A DNA stretch of 64,000 nucleotides from Paramecium sonneborni (Eukaryota; Ciliophora; Oligohymenophorea; Peniculida; Parameciidae), in contig CAJJDN010000006.1 in assembly GCA_905182985.1 (NCBI GenBank), forward strand, positions 769,169 to 833,168, given 5' to 3'. A model generated the notes under the pieces. It saw only the letters and a program-made list of their open reading frames with translations, did not search any database and had not been told where the DNA came from. Below are positions 34,179-46,339 of the stretch, in pieces. Made by a program: the position numbers and the translations under genes. Within the stretch, counting starts at the first letter, position 1, and the number at the start of each line of letters is the position of its first letter.

Positions 34179-36719
34179 ATGTTCAGATCTCAAGAAATGA
34201 GTTATTTTTAGTTAGTAATGCCATAAGATAGTGCATGGACTATCATGGATTAATTAGGATATCTCAGTAAAGTGGAGATAATTGACCATAATCCTAATGA
34301 AGCTTTAATTAATAGACCATTTGCAAATTATGTTAAAAGGTAAATAATTTTAGTATTACATTAGATGCGATGATTTGATTGTTAAAATAGAGAATATGCT
34401 TTAGGTAGCAAAAAATTCAAATTTGCTATCTAATTATAAGAGAGGAAATTTGAAATAGTTTACAAAACAAGTATTCCATATAATATAATTAATTGTTTAT
34501 AGCAAAATTCTCACACTCATACATATCTAGATAAGATTGAAGAGGACATTAACAAAAAAACTTCATCTTTTCAGGAATAAAATAAACATCTTGAATAACT
34601 TATTGATTAATCAGAATACATTTAAAATTACATTGAAATCTTACTAGAGAGTTAAAAGTATTTAGGGGATAATGTATTTTAAAATTAATCAATCTCAAAA
34701 TTTGAGGCATATGTTGGCATACTCAAAAATTAAGAACAACTATAGTATTTAATTTTAATAAAATAGATTTCATCGAGTAATTTTTAGAGTAACTAAAGGA
34801 AACTCTTTTGTTCATTTAAAAAGAATGAATGAGAAACAATCGATTTTCATTATTTTATTTCCAAACATAGGAAACTATGGAAAATCAAAAATTGTAAAGA
34901 TTGTAGAATAAATGTCATAAGGAAAGTTTAGTTTGCCTTAGAGTCAATTAGAATTCGAAAAAAAAATAAATGAATTGAAAATAAAGCAAGCTGAATATAT
35001 TAATGTAATAAACAATACAGAATCTAGCTTATACAAATGACTCAAAATTAGTTGTGCAAATGTATCTCAAATATGATGGTGATAAGAAATGGATTACCAC
35101 TAATAGAATATTATAAGTTTTATTTAATAAAAGAAAAGGAACTATATAAAGAGCTAAATAAGCTAAAAATGCAAGGGAGATTGTTCCTAGGAGAATTATG
35201 GGTGCCAACAAGAGATATATAATCCTTAGAATAAACTTTATAATTAATTAAAGAACAACAATTAAATAATCCAGGAGGTTAATTAGCATAAAGAAGTCCT
35301 CCTGATTAACTTTAGAAACCTACCTATTTCAGGTTAAATGAGTTCACATCAATATTTTAAGAAATAGTGAATACATATGGGATACCAAGATATCAAGAGA
35401 TTAATCCTGCAATAATAACAATAATTACATTTCCATTTTTATTTGGAGTAATGTTTGGAGATATTGGACATGGATTTGTACTATTTATGTTTGGATGTTA
35501 TCTATGTTTATTTAAGAATAGGTAATTCTATAGATTAAGATATCTGATTTTATTGATGGGTTTATTTAGTTTTTATTCAGGATTAATTTATAATGATTAT
35601 TTAAGTATATCATTAAATTTGTTTAAAACTTGTTTAAGATCATAGGAATAGTGTGTATACCCATTTGGAATAGATCCAATGTGGGGAGGACATTTAGAGT
35701 TTAATGACTCATTTAAGATGAAATTAAGCATAATAATAGCATTTTTCCATATGTTGTTAGGTATTGTCTTAAGTGGTTTGAATTATTTGTTTTTGGAAGA
35801 TTGGTTAAGATTATTTTGTAAATTCATACCATAATTATTATTTTTGGTTTGTACAATAGGATATATGGTGTTTCTAATAGTATATAAATGGTTGACAAAT
35901 TTTGAACCAAAAAATGCTCCTAGTATAATAACAACAATGATATCTATGATATTAAATTTAGGAAGAATATCAGGTCCTTAAATGTGGGAAGGAGATTCTT
36001 AAGATTATATTTAATATTGTTTGTTATGTATAATATTATTTATTTATTATTTAGTAATAACAATTATTTCAATACCATGGATGTGGTTTCCAACAATTAT
36101 AAGTCATTTTCTATTAAAGAAAAGTCGCCAATAAAATGAAGGTAAACGTAAGACTCACAGAATAGATTATGGATAATTAATAGAAGAACCAGGAATTGAA
36201 ATGTCCTAAACTTTTTCTTACAGTCATGATTAAATAAATGTTAAACAGAATGAACATATTGCAGAAATCCAGGATTAAACAGTTCAATTATAATCAAAAG
36301 ATATTTCCCATGAAGGAATTCAAGACATTATTGTTCATGAAACCATTGAAACTTTAGAGTTTGTACTTGGAGTTTTATCAAATACAGCTAGTTATTTAAG
36401 ATTATGGGCATTAAGTTTGGCCCATTCACAACTTTCAGAAGTGTTCTTTGAATTGTTATTAGTTTAGCCAATTAATCATGGATAGCCAATTAGTTTAATG
36501 ATAGGATTCCTTTTTTGGGCTTTGATAACTTTTGGTGTTTTGATGTGTATGGATAGTATGGAATGTTTTTTACATTCTTTAAGATTACACTGGTAATATT
36601 CATTTTATTACTCAAGGGTGGAATTTTAAAATAAGTTTTTTAAAGGAGATGGAGTCTAATTTAATGTATATTCATTTAGAGATAGAATCAAAGAAACTGT
36701 TAATTTAGAGTAATAGTGA
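34179..36719 (+). CDS. V-type H+-ATPase Vo subunit a, 804 aa
   Basis: The membrane subunit that provides the proton half-channels of the vacuolar ATPase. Five introns (34340-34364, 34471-34502, 34745-34766, 35005-35027, 36593-36616) leave 805 codons. The cytosolic half has [30 protein letters not shown] and [15 protein letters not shown]. The membrane half has [36 protein letters not shown] and IDPMWGG, then the essential-arginine helix [16 protein letters not shown] and [17 protein letters not shown]. Length matches the family (800-850 aa). The 24-nt intron at 36593 is a stop-free multiple of three. The last 736 bp are repeated at 37232-37967. Confidence 0.95.
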
Positions 36720-37230
36720 AGGATTAGAGTTATGTGTTTAGAATTAACTAAGATAGGATTATTAATCATAAATTATTATTCACTTTTATGCATTTTCTTA
36801 ATTGAAATAAAATTATTATGAATAATAAACTTGATCCGTATTAATTAAATATTAGTAAAGAAAATGGCAATATCAAAACTAATATTTTAAGTAATGGAGA
36901 TTACTCTGCTTCATAAGGATTAGAAAATCAGATGAACCTCCCAACAGAACTAGATGGTATGTGATGAATTAAACAATTTAAGATTATGAAGGACCTACTC
37001 TCTTTTATTGCTATCATTGTAAAATGGATTCAGTATCATCTTGTGAATATTAGGCTTCAGGATAAACTTTTCTTTGTGCATTTCTTTTATTTTTTATTCT
37101 AAACATTTTTGGCTGTTTAATTCCTTATAGTTCAACTGTATGTAAAGATAGAAAACAGATTTGTCCAAGATGCAGAAATATTATAGGAATCAAATATTAT
37201 GATGCATGCGCATGTTGAAAACAAAAATTA
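35984..37230. repeat. Left copy of a 1247-bp direct duplication
   Basis: Equals 37232-38478, with one N at 37231. It holds the V-ATPase 3' end and the whole LITAF-like gene. Confidence 0.92.
36818..37218 (+). CDS. LITAF-like zinc/membrane protein, 124 aa (first copy)
   Basis: LITAF domains are zinc-stabilised modules inserted in the cytosolic leaflet of late endosomes and lysosomes. One 26-nt intron (36957-36982) leaves 125 codons. The polar N-terminus is followed by LFYCYHCKMDSVSSCEY (CxxC), a hydrophobic segment LCAFLLFFILNIFGCLIPY and the second knuckle QICPRCRNIIGIKYYDACAC (CPxC). Order and spacing fit LITAF/CDIP. It sits 98 bp after the V-ATPase subunit, another endolysosomal protein; co-location may be chance. 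Confidence 0.85.
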
Positions 37231-37231
37231 N

Positions 37232-37967
37232 GTGGGAAGGAGATTCTTAAGATTATATTTAATATTGTTTGTTATGTATAATATTATTTATTTATTATTT
37301 AGTAATAACAATTATTTCAATACCATGGATGTGGTTTCCAACAATTATAAGTCATTTTCTATTAAAGAAAAGTCGCCAATAAAATGAAGGTAAACGTAAG
37401 ACTCACAGAATAGATTATGGATAATTAATAGAAGAACCAGGAATTGAAATGTCCTAAACTTTTTCTTACAGTCATGATTAAATAAATGTTAAACAGAATG
37501 AACATATTGCAGAAATCCAGGATTAAACAGTTCAATTATAATCAAAAGATATTTCCCATGAAGGAATTCAAGACATTATTGTTCATGAAACCATTGAAAC
37601 TTTAGAGTTTGTACTTGGAGTTTTATCAAATACAGCTAGTTATTTAAGATTATGGGCATTAAGTTTGGCCCATTCACAACTTTCAGAAGTGTTCTTTGAA
37701 TTGTTATTAGTTTAGCCAATTAATCATGGATAGCCAATTAGTTTAATGATAGGATTCCTTTTTTGGGCTTTGATAACTTTTGGTGTTTTGATGTGTATGG
37801 ATAGTATGGAATGTTTTTTACATTCTTTAAGATTACACTGGTAATATTCATTTTATTACTCAAGGGTGGAATTTTAAAATAAGTTTTTTAAAGGAGATGG
37901 AGTCTAATTTAATGTATATTCATTTAGAGATAGAATCAAAGAAACTGTTAATTTAGAGTAATAGTGA
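37232..37967 (+). pseudogene. 3' fragment of the V-ATPase subunit a gene (assembly duplicate)
   Basis: Repeats the C-terminal part of the gene at 34179-36719, starting inside a codon at the N. It cannot be a functional gene as placed. Confidence 0.8.
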
Positions 37968-38065
37968 AGGATTAGAGTTATGTGTTTAGAATTAACTAAG
38001 ATAGGATTATTAATCATAAATTATTATTCACTTTTATGCATTTTCTTAATTGAAATAAAATTATT

Positions 38066-38466
38066 ATGAATAATAAACTTGATCCGTATTAATTAAATAT
38101 TAGTAAAGAAAATGGCAATATCAAAACTAATATTTTAAGTAATGGAGATTACTCTGCTTCATAAGGATTAGAAAATCAGATGAACCTCCCAACAGAACTA
38201 GATGGTATGTGATGAATTAAACAATTTAAGATTATGAAGGACCTACTCTCTTTTATTGCTATCATTGTAAAATGGATTCAGTATCATCTTGTGAATATTA
38301 GGCTTCAGGATAAACTTTTCTTTGTGCATTTCTTTTATTTTTTATTCTAAACATTTTTGGCTGTTTAATTCCTTATAGTTCAACTGTATGTAAAGATAGA
38401 AAACAGATTTGTCCAAGATGCAGAAATATTATAGGAATCAAATATTATGATGCATGCGCATGTTGA
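38066..38466 (+). CDS. LITAF-like protein, second copy (probable assembly duplicate)
   Basis: The same as 36818-37218, shifted by 1248 bases, with an identical intron. It should be counted once with the first copy. This copy is the one joined to the next gene at 38508. Confidence 0.7.
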
Positions 38467-38507
38467 AAACAAAAATTACAACCTAATGATTGATAATTAT
38501 TTATTGT

Positions 38508-39015
38508 ATGATTAATAATTAAATTTATTAACCAGTTGAATTCGTATATTCATATACGATAGGAGGAAAGGAGACATAGCATTTTTAATTAAAAAATTAA
38601 TTACCACAAAAGAAGAGAAATCTTACAGAAGAAGAAAAAAGATAAATAAAAAGAGAAATACATGATGAGTTTAACAAAAAGAAAATTGTAAAGAAAACAA
38701 TTAATAAGCAAATCATTATTAATATTAATCACAAAAAATATTTAAAATTGTATGTCTTATTTAATATAGATTAGATTTAAGAAATTAAAAAGTAGAAAAA
38801 ATAAAGTGACAAAATTAGGTCTAGGAAAAAGAATAAAATTAGTAAAGAGAGAAAGAATCTACAAGTTGACTAAAGAAGATGATGAAGAGTAAGTAAAAGT
38901 AAAGGATGCTTATGACAGAGAGTATGATAAAGGTAAGGTAAAGAAGGTTAAGAAGAAAAGAGAAAAATAATAACTAGATTTTGATAAAGCATATAAATTA
39001 AAATATAATAAATGA
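38508..39015 (+). CDS. Lysine-rich 160 aa protein, possibly nucleolar
   Basis: With a 25-nt intron (38750-38774) the frame is 161 codons: MINNQIYQPVEFVYSYTIGG to DFDKAYKLKYNK. It is extremely basic (LPQKKRNLTEEEKRQIKREI, KSRKNKVTKLGLGKRIKLVK, KVKKVKKKREKQQLDFDKA). Such composition suits a nucleolar or ribosome-assembly protein, but no family is recognised. A competing reading without the intron uses another frame in the first half, so the N-terminal half is less certain. The stop TGA overlaps the ATG of the next gene. Confidence 0.6.
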
Positions 39016-40970
39016 ATTTAAAAGATAATGAAGAAATCTGTGTGAGGATAAAAACTTTAGATAATAACACATTAGATATTCGTATTAAATAAACTTAAAC
39101 TATTAATGATCTTAAAAATTTAATTGAAATAGTAAATTGTCATATTTAGCAAAGGTCTCAACCATTCCATCATCAAGATAGAGATTATTGTTTAAAGGAA
39201 GGTAACTTAATAATGAAGATACTTTAATTTCTTTGAATATCGAGGATTAATGTGTTGTTCATTTAGTTGCCAATATGCCTGAATTTGAAACATCACCTTT
39301 AAACAGAGGTTTATCAACTAGTTCAATTGATGAACATGATAACAGAAATAGTTGTATGTATATAGTAAATATATAGTTGATGTACAGGAGAGTAGAAGAA
39401 ACTCTCGAAAAAAGGTTCTTTAATAGAGATTGCATGGATTTTAATAGTTACCAACTAGGAATTCACTACAATAAAATGTAATGACATTACACAATCTTTT
39501 ACAATCATTCAATACAGTGCCTGAAGTTATTGAATAAGGCTAAATATTTGCTCAAAAAGACTTTGAATTAGGTTAATGGATTGATTTTAAAGATTCTTAT
39601 GGGGAATGGGTTGAAGGTTATATAGGATAAAAATAATAAAATCAGGTTTAAATAGTACATTAAAATGGAGAAGAATGGTTAGGAGTTCCATCAAATAGAT
39701 TAGCATTATTTAGATCTCATACAATATAAAAGAGTTATCATATGTCTCCTATTCTTAATAATCATGAATAGTAATAGCTATGGACTTTTAGTGAATTACT
39801 TGGTTAAACAGCAATGTTATTATCAAGAGCAGGAAATATGATGTCAAGATTAGCAGATAGTGTAGAAGATAAATCTATTCCATAAAATAAAAAGGCAGAT
39901 ATGTCTAATCTTATTACTGGAATGATAGAAGAATAAAGAAGAATATAGGAGGAAAAAGTAGAAAAATAAGATGATGTTACATCTCTTAAATCTATGAAAT
40001 CTATGAAATCAGATAAGATTTCTATTGATTATGAAACATCTTCTATTAAATCTATGAAGTAAATTGTTTATTTATTTAGATCTGATATCTCTAAATTAAC
40101 TACATATTTTATTGGACATAATCATAATACAATGATGGCTGAAAATATCGCAGAAGAAGAAGAAAATAGTAGTTAAGACATGTCTGTTGATAATTAAAGA
40201 GATGCTCCAAATATTTCAAAAGAATTTAAAGAAAATTATGCTTATTATGAGACTTCTTTATTGGCTGCTCAATTAGCCCCTCTATCTGATCGTCTAGGCA
40301 GATTATTGTAATATTTTACATCTATTTTCTTAGAGTTGATTTATCCCCATATCTAGCTTTAAGTGGAGCCAATATTAACAAGTATCTTTATCTTATATGA
40401 AGTATCTTTCAAAACCATCCTAATTCCAATATATCCAATTTATCCATCATTACTAATGAAGGCAGTCAATATTCTACTTAAGCTAAGTAATATTATTTTC
40501 AAGTGCCTATATTGTTAACTCCTTTTGAATTGCATACACAATCATAATCTGCAACGTCAGCTAATAGAATTGTTGGAGATAATGTTGATATATTGAATCA
40601 TCTAAACAATAATAATACAAATACAAGATAAAAAAAAACAACAAAAAAAGAGGAAGAAGAAAAATAATAATTTGTTAACTTATCTAAATATAAACCTACA
40701 TAATCATATCATTAGTAATACTAATAATAATAATAACAATAACAATAACAGTAGCAATAACAATAATAGTAATAGTAATAGCAATAATAATAATACTATA
40801 TTAAGGAATCCAATTTTTAAAATATCGAATAAGATGATCCATAGTCACTATAATAGTATTAATCATTAAAGAAATAATCCACTGATGGTTAAATAAAAAA
40901 GAAAAAAAAAGGCAAAGAAGTATCTTTTTCAGAATAAATTAATTAACTGAAAAAAGATAAATAGTTTTGA
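39012..40970 (+). CDS. Ubiquitin-like-domain protein with a polyglutamine tract, 614 aa
   Basis: Five introns (39132-39154, 39354-39376, 40059-40079, 40308-40333, 40382-40402) leave exactly 615 codons. Residues 1-80 are a ubiquitin-like fold (EEICVRIKTLDNNTLDIRIK, STIPSSRQRLLFKGRQL, IEDQCVVHLVANM). The middle has DFELGQWIDFKDSYGEWVEG and an SxxSMK repeat. The last 130 residues are low complexity with a run of 24 glutamines and a lysine-rich end. N-terminal Ubl plus long disordered body recalls ubiquilin or BAG6-type adaptors, but no UBA or BAG domain is seen. The ATG shares four bases with the preceding stop. Confidence 0.75.
40722..40793 (+). repeat. 24-codon polyglutamine tract encoded mostly by TAA/TAG
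   Basis: Every codon in frame is TAA, TAG, CAA or CAG: 13 TAA, 4 TAG, 6 CAA and 1 CAG. It is therefore an uninterrupted Q24 run in ciliate code and 17 stops in the standard code. It lies in the Ubl protein at 39012-40970. Confidence 0.85.
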
Positions 40971-41392
40971 TAAATATTATATATATATTAAGCATATTAT
41001 TATATAAACGAAATAATATTTCAGTTAAATCAACAGTTCTTAAACTTACAATAAAAATACTTCATACATTTTGGATTGTTATTGGCTAAATAAAATTTAT
41101 TATCTTAAAAAATTTCAACTAAATTGGAATTTTCTTTATAAGTTATTTTGTTACTGTATAAATTTTATATCCAAGAATATTTTAAAGTTTTTTTTGAAAG
41201 CATCTCAATATCTATGTATTCTTCATGCTCATATTTTTCTTGGTTATCAAATGAATGTAATACTGATTTTCATTTTCATTTTAAATGACATAAAATATTA
41301 TTGCACTATAGTTTTAAAAAGAATAATATAATTGTGCATTTATTTTTCATTCTTTATAATATAAAAATATACATTAAATATAGTGATAATTA
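40971..41392. other. Intergenic region, 422 bp
   Basis: A hydrophobic frame of about 86 codons at 41071-41331 has no ATG start and no TAA/TAG for most of its length. I consider it chance. Nothing else is seen; promoter of TAF7 presumed. Confidence 0.4.
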
Positions 41393-41911
41393 ATGTCAAA
41401 AATATATGAAAGAGAAAATTAACTAATAATTAGATTTCCCCCTGAGATAGCAGAGAAAATACGGGAGTCCTTTGCAAATAATTAATAATTACCAATGACA
41501 ATTGAACCAAAAATTGGAAAAGGTTTAGAATTCGAAGTATCAATTAACAGTTTGAAATATTAAGATAAAGGTGTATTAGTAGATTTGCCAACAATAACAG
41601 AGAGTTATAAATCAAAGGATTTCATAAATTTATATAAATCAAATGATATAAGTTAAATGATTTGGGTTGGAAAGACTAGTAATACAAGATAATGTGGAGA
41701 CAAAGTAGTTTGTGATAGTGGATTAACTCCACCTACTTATGATATAAGAAAAGATTTTCATCGTAAATAGCCATAGATAGATATTAATGAAATATAAAGA
41801 GTGGAAAAAGAATTACATATTATTTAATCAGAATTTATGAAATAATAAGAAGAAGAAGATAATGGATCAGATGATGGAAAGAAAGGAAAGAAAAGATACA
41901 ATAAGTTTTGA
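41393..41911 (+). CDS. TAF7: TAF7, TFIID subunit, 172 aa
   Basis: TAF7 contacts TAF1 in the general transcription factor TFIID. It is an intronless 173-codon frame. The TAFII55 N-terminal domain is clear: ENQLIIRFPPEIAEKI, GVLVDLPTITESYKSKDF, YKSNDISQMIWVGK and the hallmark SGLTPPTYDIRKDFHRKQP. A short acidic/basic tail follows (QQEEEDNGSDDGKKGKKRYN). It is shorter than animal TAF7 (about 350 aa) because the C-terminal region is missing. Its stop is 20 bp from the stop of the convergent OGDH gene. Confidence 0.9.
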
Positions 41912-41931
41912 TCTATTCAATAAATATACAC

Positions 41932-44900
41932 TCATTAAAAGAGTATACTTAAAAGCTTTTCTAATTCTTATTTGTGAACAGTTGAGGATCCACTGGCTGT
42001 TGATGCTGAAGGTCTTCTTCCACAAAATGTTAAATATTAATGTTTAATTTTGCCTTATTGATGTAACAATGATAAAACCTAAATAAAATTAAGAAATACA
42101 TTTTATATTCTTGGTTCTAAATATTACCATCCTCCTGAATTTTAATGTTCTTCTTAACAAAATACAAATTCTGCATTCTCATATTATTAAGCTACTACTC
42201 TAAAATGATCATAAGGAAAAGGTGCTAATTATTCTACTCTAATAATAGCAACATCCTAAAAATAATAATAATTAGATTACATTTCTTTTAGAATCTTATC
42301 TTTTTTATAAAATATCATAATAAACTTATCCATAACAAATAATAACTTTAGATATTTCTTTATGAGTTTTAATTTCTTCATGAGAATCAGGAATCAATCT
42401 ATGGAATCTGGTTCCTTCAAGGAAAAGAGAAATATCAGATGTTGCCTTGGAGAATTTAAGTAATCTTTTAGAATTGAATAAAATTAATGGTTTTCTGAAA
42501 TCTCTTCTTAATTATCTTCGAAGTGAATGGAAATAATTGGATGGATTAGAACATACACAAACTTAGAAATTAGAATCTAGAATTTATCTTTTAATTCTCT
42601 ATTCTTTCATCTGAAATACAATATTAGGATCATCATCCATTAATTATAAATATCTTTCCATTCTACCACTAGAATGTTCAGGTCCTTAACCATCTAAACC
42701 ATGAGGTAACATCATAACTAATCCTGAAGGTACATTCCATTTAGATTCTCCTGATGTAATAAAATTATCAATCATAATTTATGCTCCATTTGCAAAGTCT
42801 CCAAATTACCCTTCCCATATAGTCAAAACATTTGGATTTGATTAAGAATATCCATATTCGAATCCTAATACTCCATATTCTGACAAAGGAGAATTGAAAA
42901 CTTCAAATCTATTATTTCCTCCATTAGGAATCTAATTTCGAAGTGGATAGTATTTAATATCTTTCTTTTAATCATTTATTACTGCATGTCTTTATGAAAA
43001 TGTTCCTCTTTCACAATCTTAACCACTTAATCTAATACTAAATCCTTCATGTAATAATGTTCCAAAAGCCAAAGCTTCTGCTGTACCAAAATCAATTCCT
43101 TTGCCTTATTCGATTGATTGTTTTCTTTACTCGTAGATTCTCTTTACTTGAGGATGAACAGTTAATTCAGCTGGTAAATTATTTACTTTCTCATTCAATT
43201 CTAATATATCACTCAAAGCAACTCCTGTATCCTTTACTCTTCCCCATTTTGTTACTTATTAAATTTTTTCCCAAGGTTTTGGTACCCAATGTACCTTATC
43301 AAATGTTTCCTTTTGTATGTTTTTATAAGCAGTCTCAAGTATATTTGTGAGTTTCTTAATTTCAGTATTTGCAAAATCATCTGTTATTATACCATCTTTT
43401 CTTAATTATTGATCATATATTTAAAATACAGGCTTTTATTTGTTGATGATTTCATACATCTATGGCTAAGTAAATGCAGGTTAATCTTATTCATTATGAC
43501 CATATCTTCTATATCCAATCAAATCTATTACGATATCTTTCTTAAATTATTATCTAAATCTGACTGCTATTTTAAATATTTCTTCCACAAGATCAGGATC
43601 ATCAGCATTTACATGAATTATTGGTACATCAATAGCTTTAGCAACATCAGTACAATATAAACCAGATCTACTATCAATAGGAGTTGTAGTAAAACCAATT
43701 TGATTATTAACAACAACATGAATAACACCTTCATTTGTATATCCAGTTAAATTTTCTAGTTATAATGATTCATAAACAACTCCTTAACCAGCCATAGCAG
43801 CATCTCCATGAATAATAATACCTAGACAGGTTTATTTATTGTTACAAATATCCTACAATGCTCTTGTCTTACCTTATACAACTGGATTAACAGCTTCTAA
43901 ATGTGAGGGATTTGGTAACATTGTCATTCTAATATGATGTCCATCTGGAAACTATTAATCTCTAGTAACTCCCAAATGATATTTAACATCTCCTATATTA
44001 CCCCATGATTCTTCTATTTCTTTACTATATTTATTTTAAAATTCTGCAAATATAATTTCTAATGGTTTTTTAAATACATTTGCTAATGTACTCAATCTTC
44101 CTCTATGAGCCATTCCTACAATAATATGTTCAACCTTATTTTAAGCACATTAATCTACTAATGCTTCCAAACCTACAATTAAAGTATCTGTTCCTTCAAT
44201 TCCAAATCTTTTGCTTGTTGTAAATCTGGTTTTCAAAAATTCATTAAATAAATCAACTCTTGCTAATCTCTACCAAGTTGATGTTTATGTTTCCTTACTT
44301 GGTTTCCATTATGCTATTCTATCCATTTCTTATTCTACCCAATGTTTTTATTCTGTTGATACCATATGAATATATTCAACTCCATATTTTTTTGTATAGA
44401 TCTAAGATAATCTATCATAGATTTCTCTAATTGTCCACTCTTCTTTTGCTTCCATAAATGGCTAAAATTAGCTATTATTATATACATAAATAAATGATCT
44501 TTAATCCTTATTTCCAAAATATATAGGAACATCTAATTCCTCTTTCTTAAACCCAAAACTATCCAAAGTCATCTCTGGTCTTGAACCCTTAACTCTTCCA
44601 TATTCTTTTGTATGTGGTAAATCTAATATTAAATTAAATTATTCGATTACTTAATGGATCTAAATCAGCCAATTAATGTCCACAGACAAAAAACATTCTA
44701 AACATATAGTAAGTCCTATATAGCAATTAGATTTGTTTAGCATGATCTAATGGATTCAATGAAGTTGTGCCCTACAGTCCTGTTCCACCATTTATCTATT
44801 ATTAACTATTAAACTGAACTTGCTCGCTAAAATATTATCTCCAACCTTCAGGAACTGATTAAGGGTTTTTTTACCAGTGTTCAAATAGTCCACTAACATA

Positions 44901-44948
44901 TGTTGCCGAAAAAGGATATCTTATTACTTTACTTGAGGCTCTTATCAT
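41932..44948 (-). CDS. 2-oxoglutarate dehydrogenase E1 (OGDH), 980 aa
   Basis: Mitochondrial TCA-cycle enzyme: thiamine-diphosphate-dependent decarboxylation of 2-oxoglutarate. Three introns (42079-42099, 42256-42280, 44623-44650; 21, 25, 28 nt) leave 981 codons. It starts with a presequence-like [20 protein letters not shown] and SGLFEHWQKNPQSVPEGW. Then come [87 protein letters not shown] and the C-terminal [18 protein letters not shown]. Length matches the family (about 1000 aa). All active-site regions are present. The 21-nt intron is a stop-free multiple of three. Confidence 0.95.
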
Positions 44949-46001
44949 CGAATTAAAGATATTAAATATTAAAATTAATCATATAAACTAAATCAAGTAT
45001 TATTATAATATCCTTTTATAATCATTATTTATTACAAAATAAACTTCAAGATTAATAAATTATTTATAATAATTCGTAATTTCATCAAAATCTCGAAACA
45101 ATACTATCAAATATGTTTATTATTAAATATTAAATTACGCACTTTATTCTCTTTCCTAAATCTTGCTAAGAATCTAATTCTATTTATACTTTTTAAACTA
45201 GATTTTTTCTCAATCATAATTTGACTAATATATTTTAACTCATTATTTTTAAAATTGATGTTTCACATGTTTTCAATTTTATAAAAAATTTAGTATCAAT
45301 TTTAACAGAAATAATCATTATTTAATCGTTTTTATTAAATGTATTATTGGATATATAGATTCTACCTCCTTTTTTATTTTTAATTATCTATTTTATTATT
45401 CTAAAGCCATTTTTAAAAATATGTAGATAAAGAATTATTATTTAAATTGAACGATGTAAAATTCTCTTACTGAAAATTTAATTTACAGATTCAACAAAGG
45501 ATTTATTTTTTGAAATAATTTCAATAACAAACACAAGTTTATTAATTTATTATAAGAATTTGAAATCGAATTTTATTAAAAAAAAAAAAAGATATATATC
45601 AATTGCCTTTTAATAAAATCAAGAATATTTTAGTTTTATAATAATATCTTCAATATTTTTTCTCAAATTATGATTTATCCTATATAAATCTAATTATTTC
45701 TAGATAAAATCATTGCATTTAGTTTTATAGTAAGATTCTATAATAATTACAAATCTAAATTTTTTTATGATTAAAGAAATTATCCAAAAATTTAATATTT
45801 TGTTGTGGATGCAACACAAGAATCTAATTATCTAAATTTAAACTCTCTTTGTATAAAAAATTGAAATATTATAAGATTTAAGAACTCAGACCGCTTTTTA
45901 TTCTATTATTAAATAAATTATCCAATCAAATTAATATAAAATTGATTAATTTCATTCTTAATCAAAAAATAAGTATTTTTCAATAATAATAATAAAAACA
46001 A
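44949..46001. other. Gene-poor 1053-bp stretch, possible gene remnants
   Basis: Unusually long for this packed window. On minus, two short frames look faintly protein-like: SEFLNLIIFQFFIQREFKF to LSRNNQIYIGQIII at about 45680-45900, and MIEKKSSLKSINRIRFLARF near 45095-45220. Frames shift between them and no micro-introns join them convincingly. This may be an eroded gene or plain intergenic DNA. Confidence 0.35.
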
Positions 46002-46252
46002 ATGGCAAGATAATCTAAAGCTTAAAAGAAAGGTCCCAAACCAGGTAACTTTCTAGTTAAATTTATATAGCAACAAAAAAAATTGCAAAAAAACCAGCTG
46101 GCCCTAGATAAACTAGAACAATCAAGGCTGCAGTTGCTGAGGCTTAAGCTACAACTTAACCAAGTGCTGGTTAAAGAAAATTACCTAGATAGAATAGAAG
46201 AAACAAATAAGCCAAAAAAGGTAAATCAAAGAAAGCAACATAAAAAAAATGA
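46002..46252 (+). CDS. Small histone-H1-like basic protein, 74 aa
   Basis: A 26-nt intron (46045-46070) leaves 75 codons: MARQSKAQKKGPKPATKKIA, then KKPAGPRQTRTIKAAVAEAQ and a K/R/Q-rich end (RRNKQAKKGKSKKATQKK). The composition is nearly all K, A, Q, R, P, G and T with no hydrophobic core. Ciliate linker histones lack the globular domain and look like this, so a chromatin role is likely though not proven. A short basic ribosomal or nucleolar peptide is the alternative. CAG/GCT-rich codons make it locally G+C-richer than its surroundings. Confidence 0.68.
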
Positions 46253-46339
46253 ATGGATATATAATTAATAAAATATTAAAATAAAATATTTATTTGATTT
46301 CATGTTTTTCAAGTAATATTTACAGATAACAGTCTTAAC

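Larger units (their letters stand above)
37232..38478. repeat. Right copy of the 1247-bp duplication
   Basis: Equals 35984-37230 and continues into unique sequence. Likely an unmerged contig overlap. Confidence 0.92.

Noticed and set aside
40672..40869. Standard-code ORF with an asparagine/serine repeat
   Set aside because: It is the off-frame shadow of the polyglutamine tract of the Ubl protein; the real frame has flanking conserved sequence and consistent introns.
41071..41331. Hydrophobic 86-codon frame upstream of TAF7
   Set aside because: No ATG start, no conserved motif, and composition typical of A+T-rich noncoding DNA.
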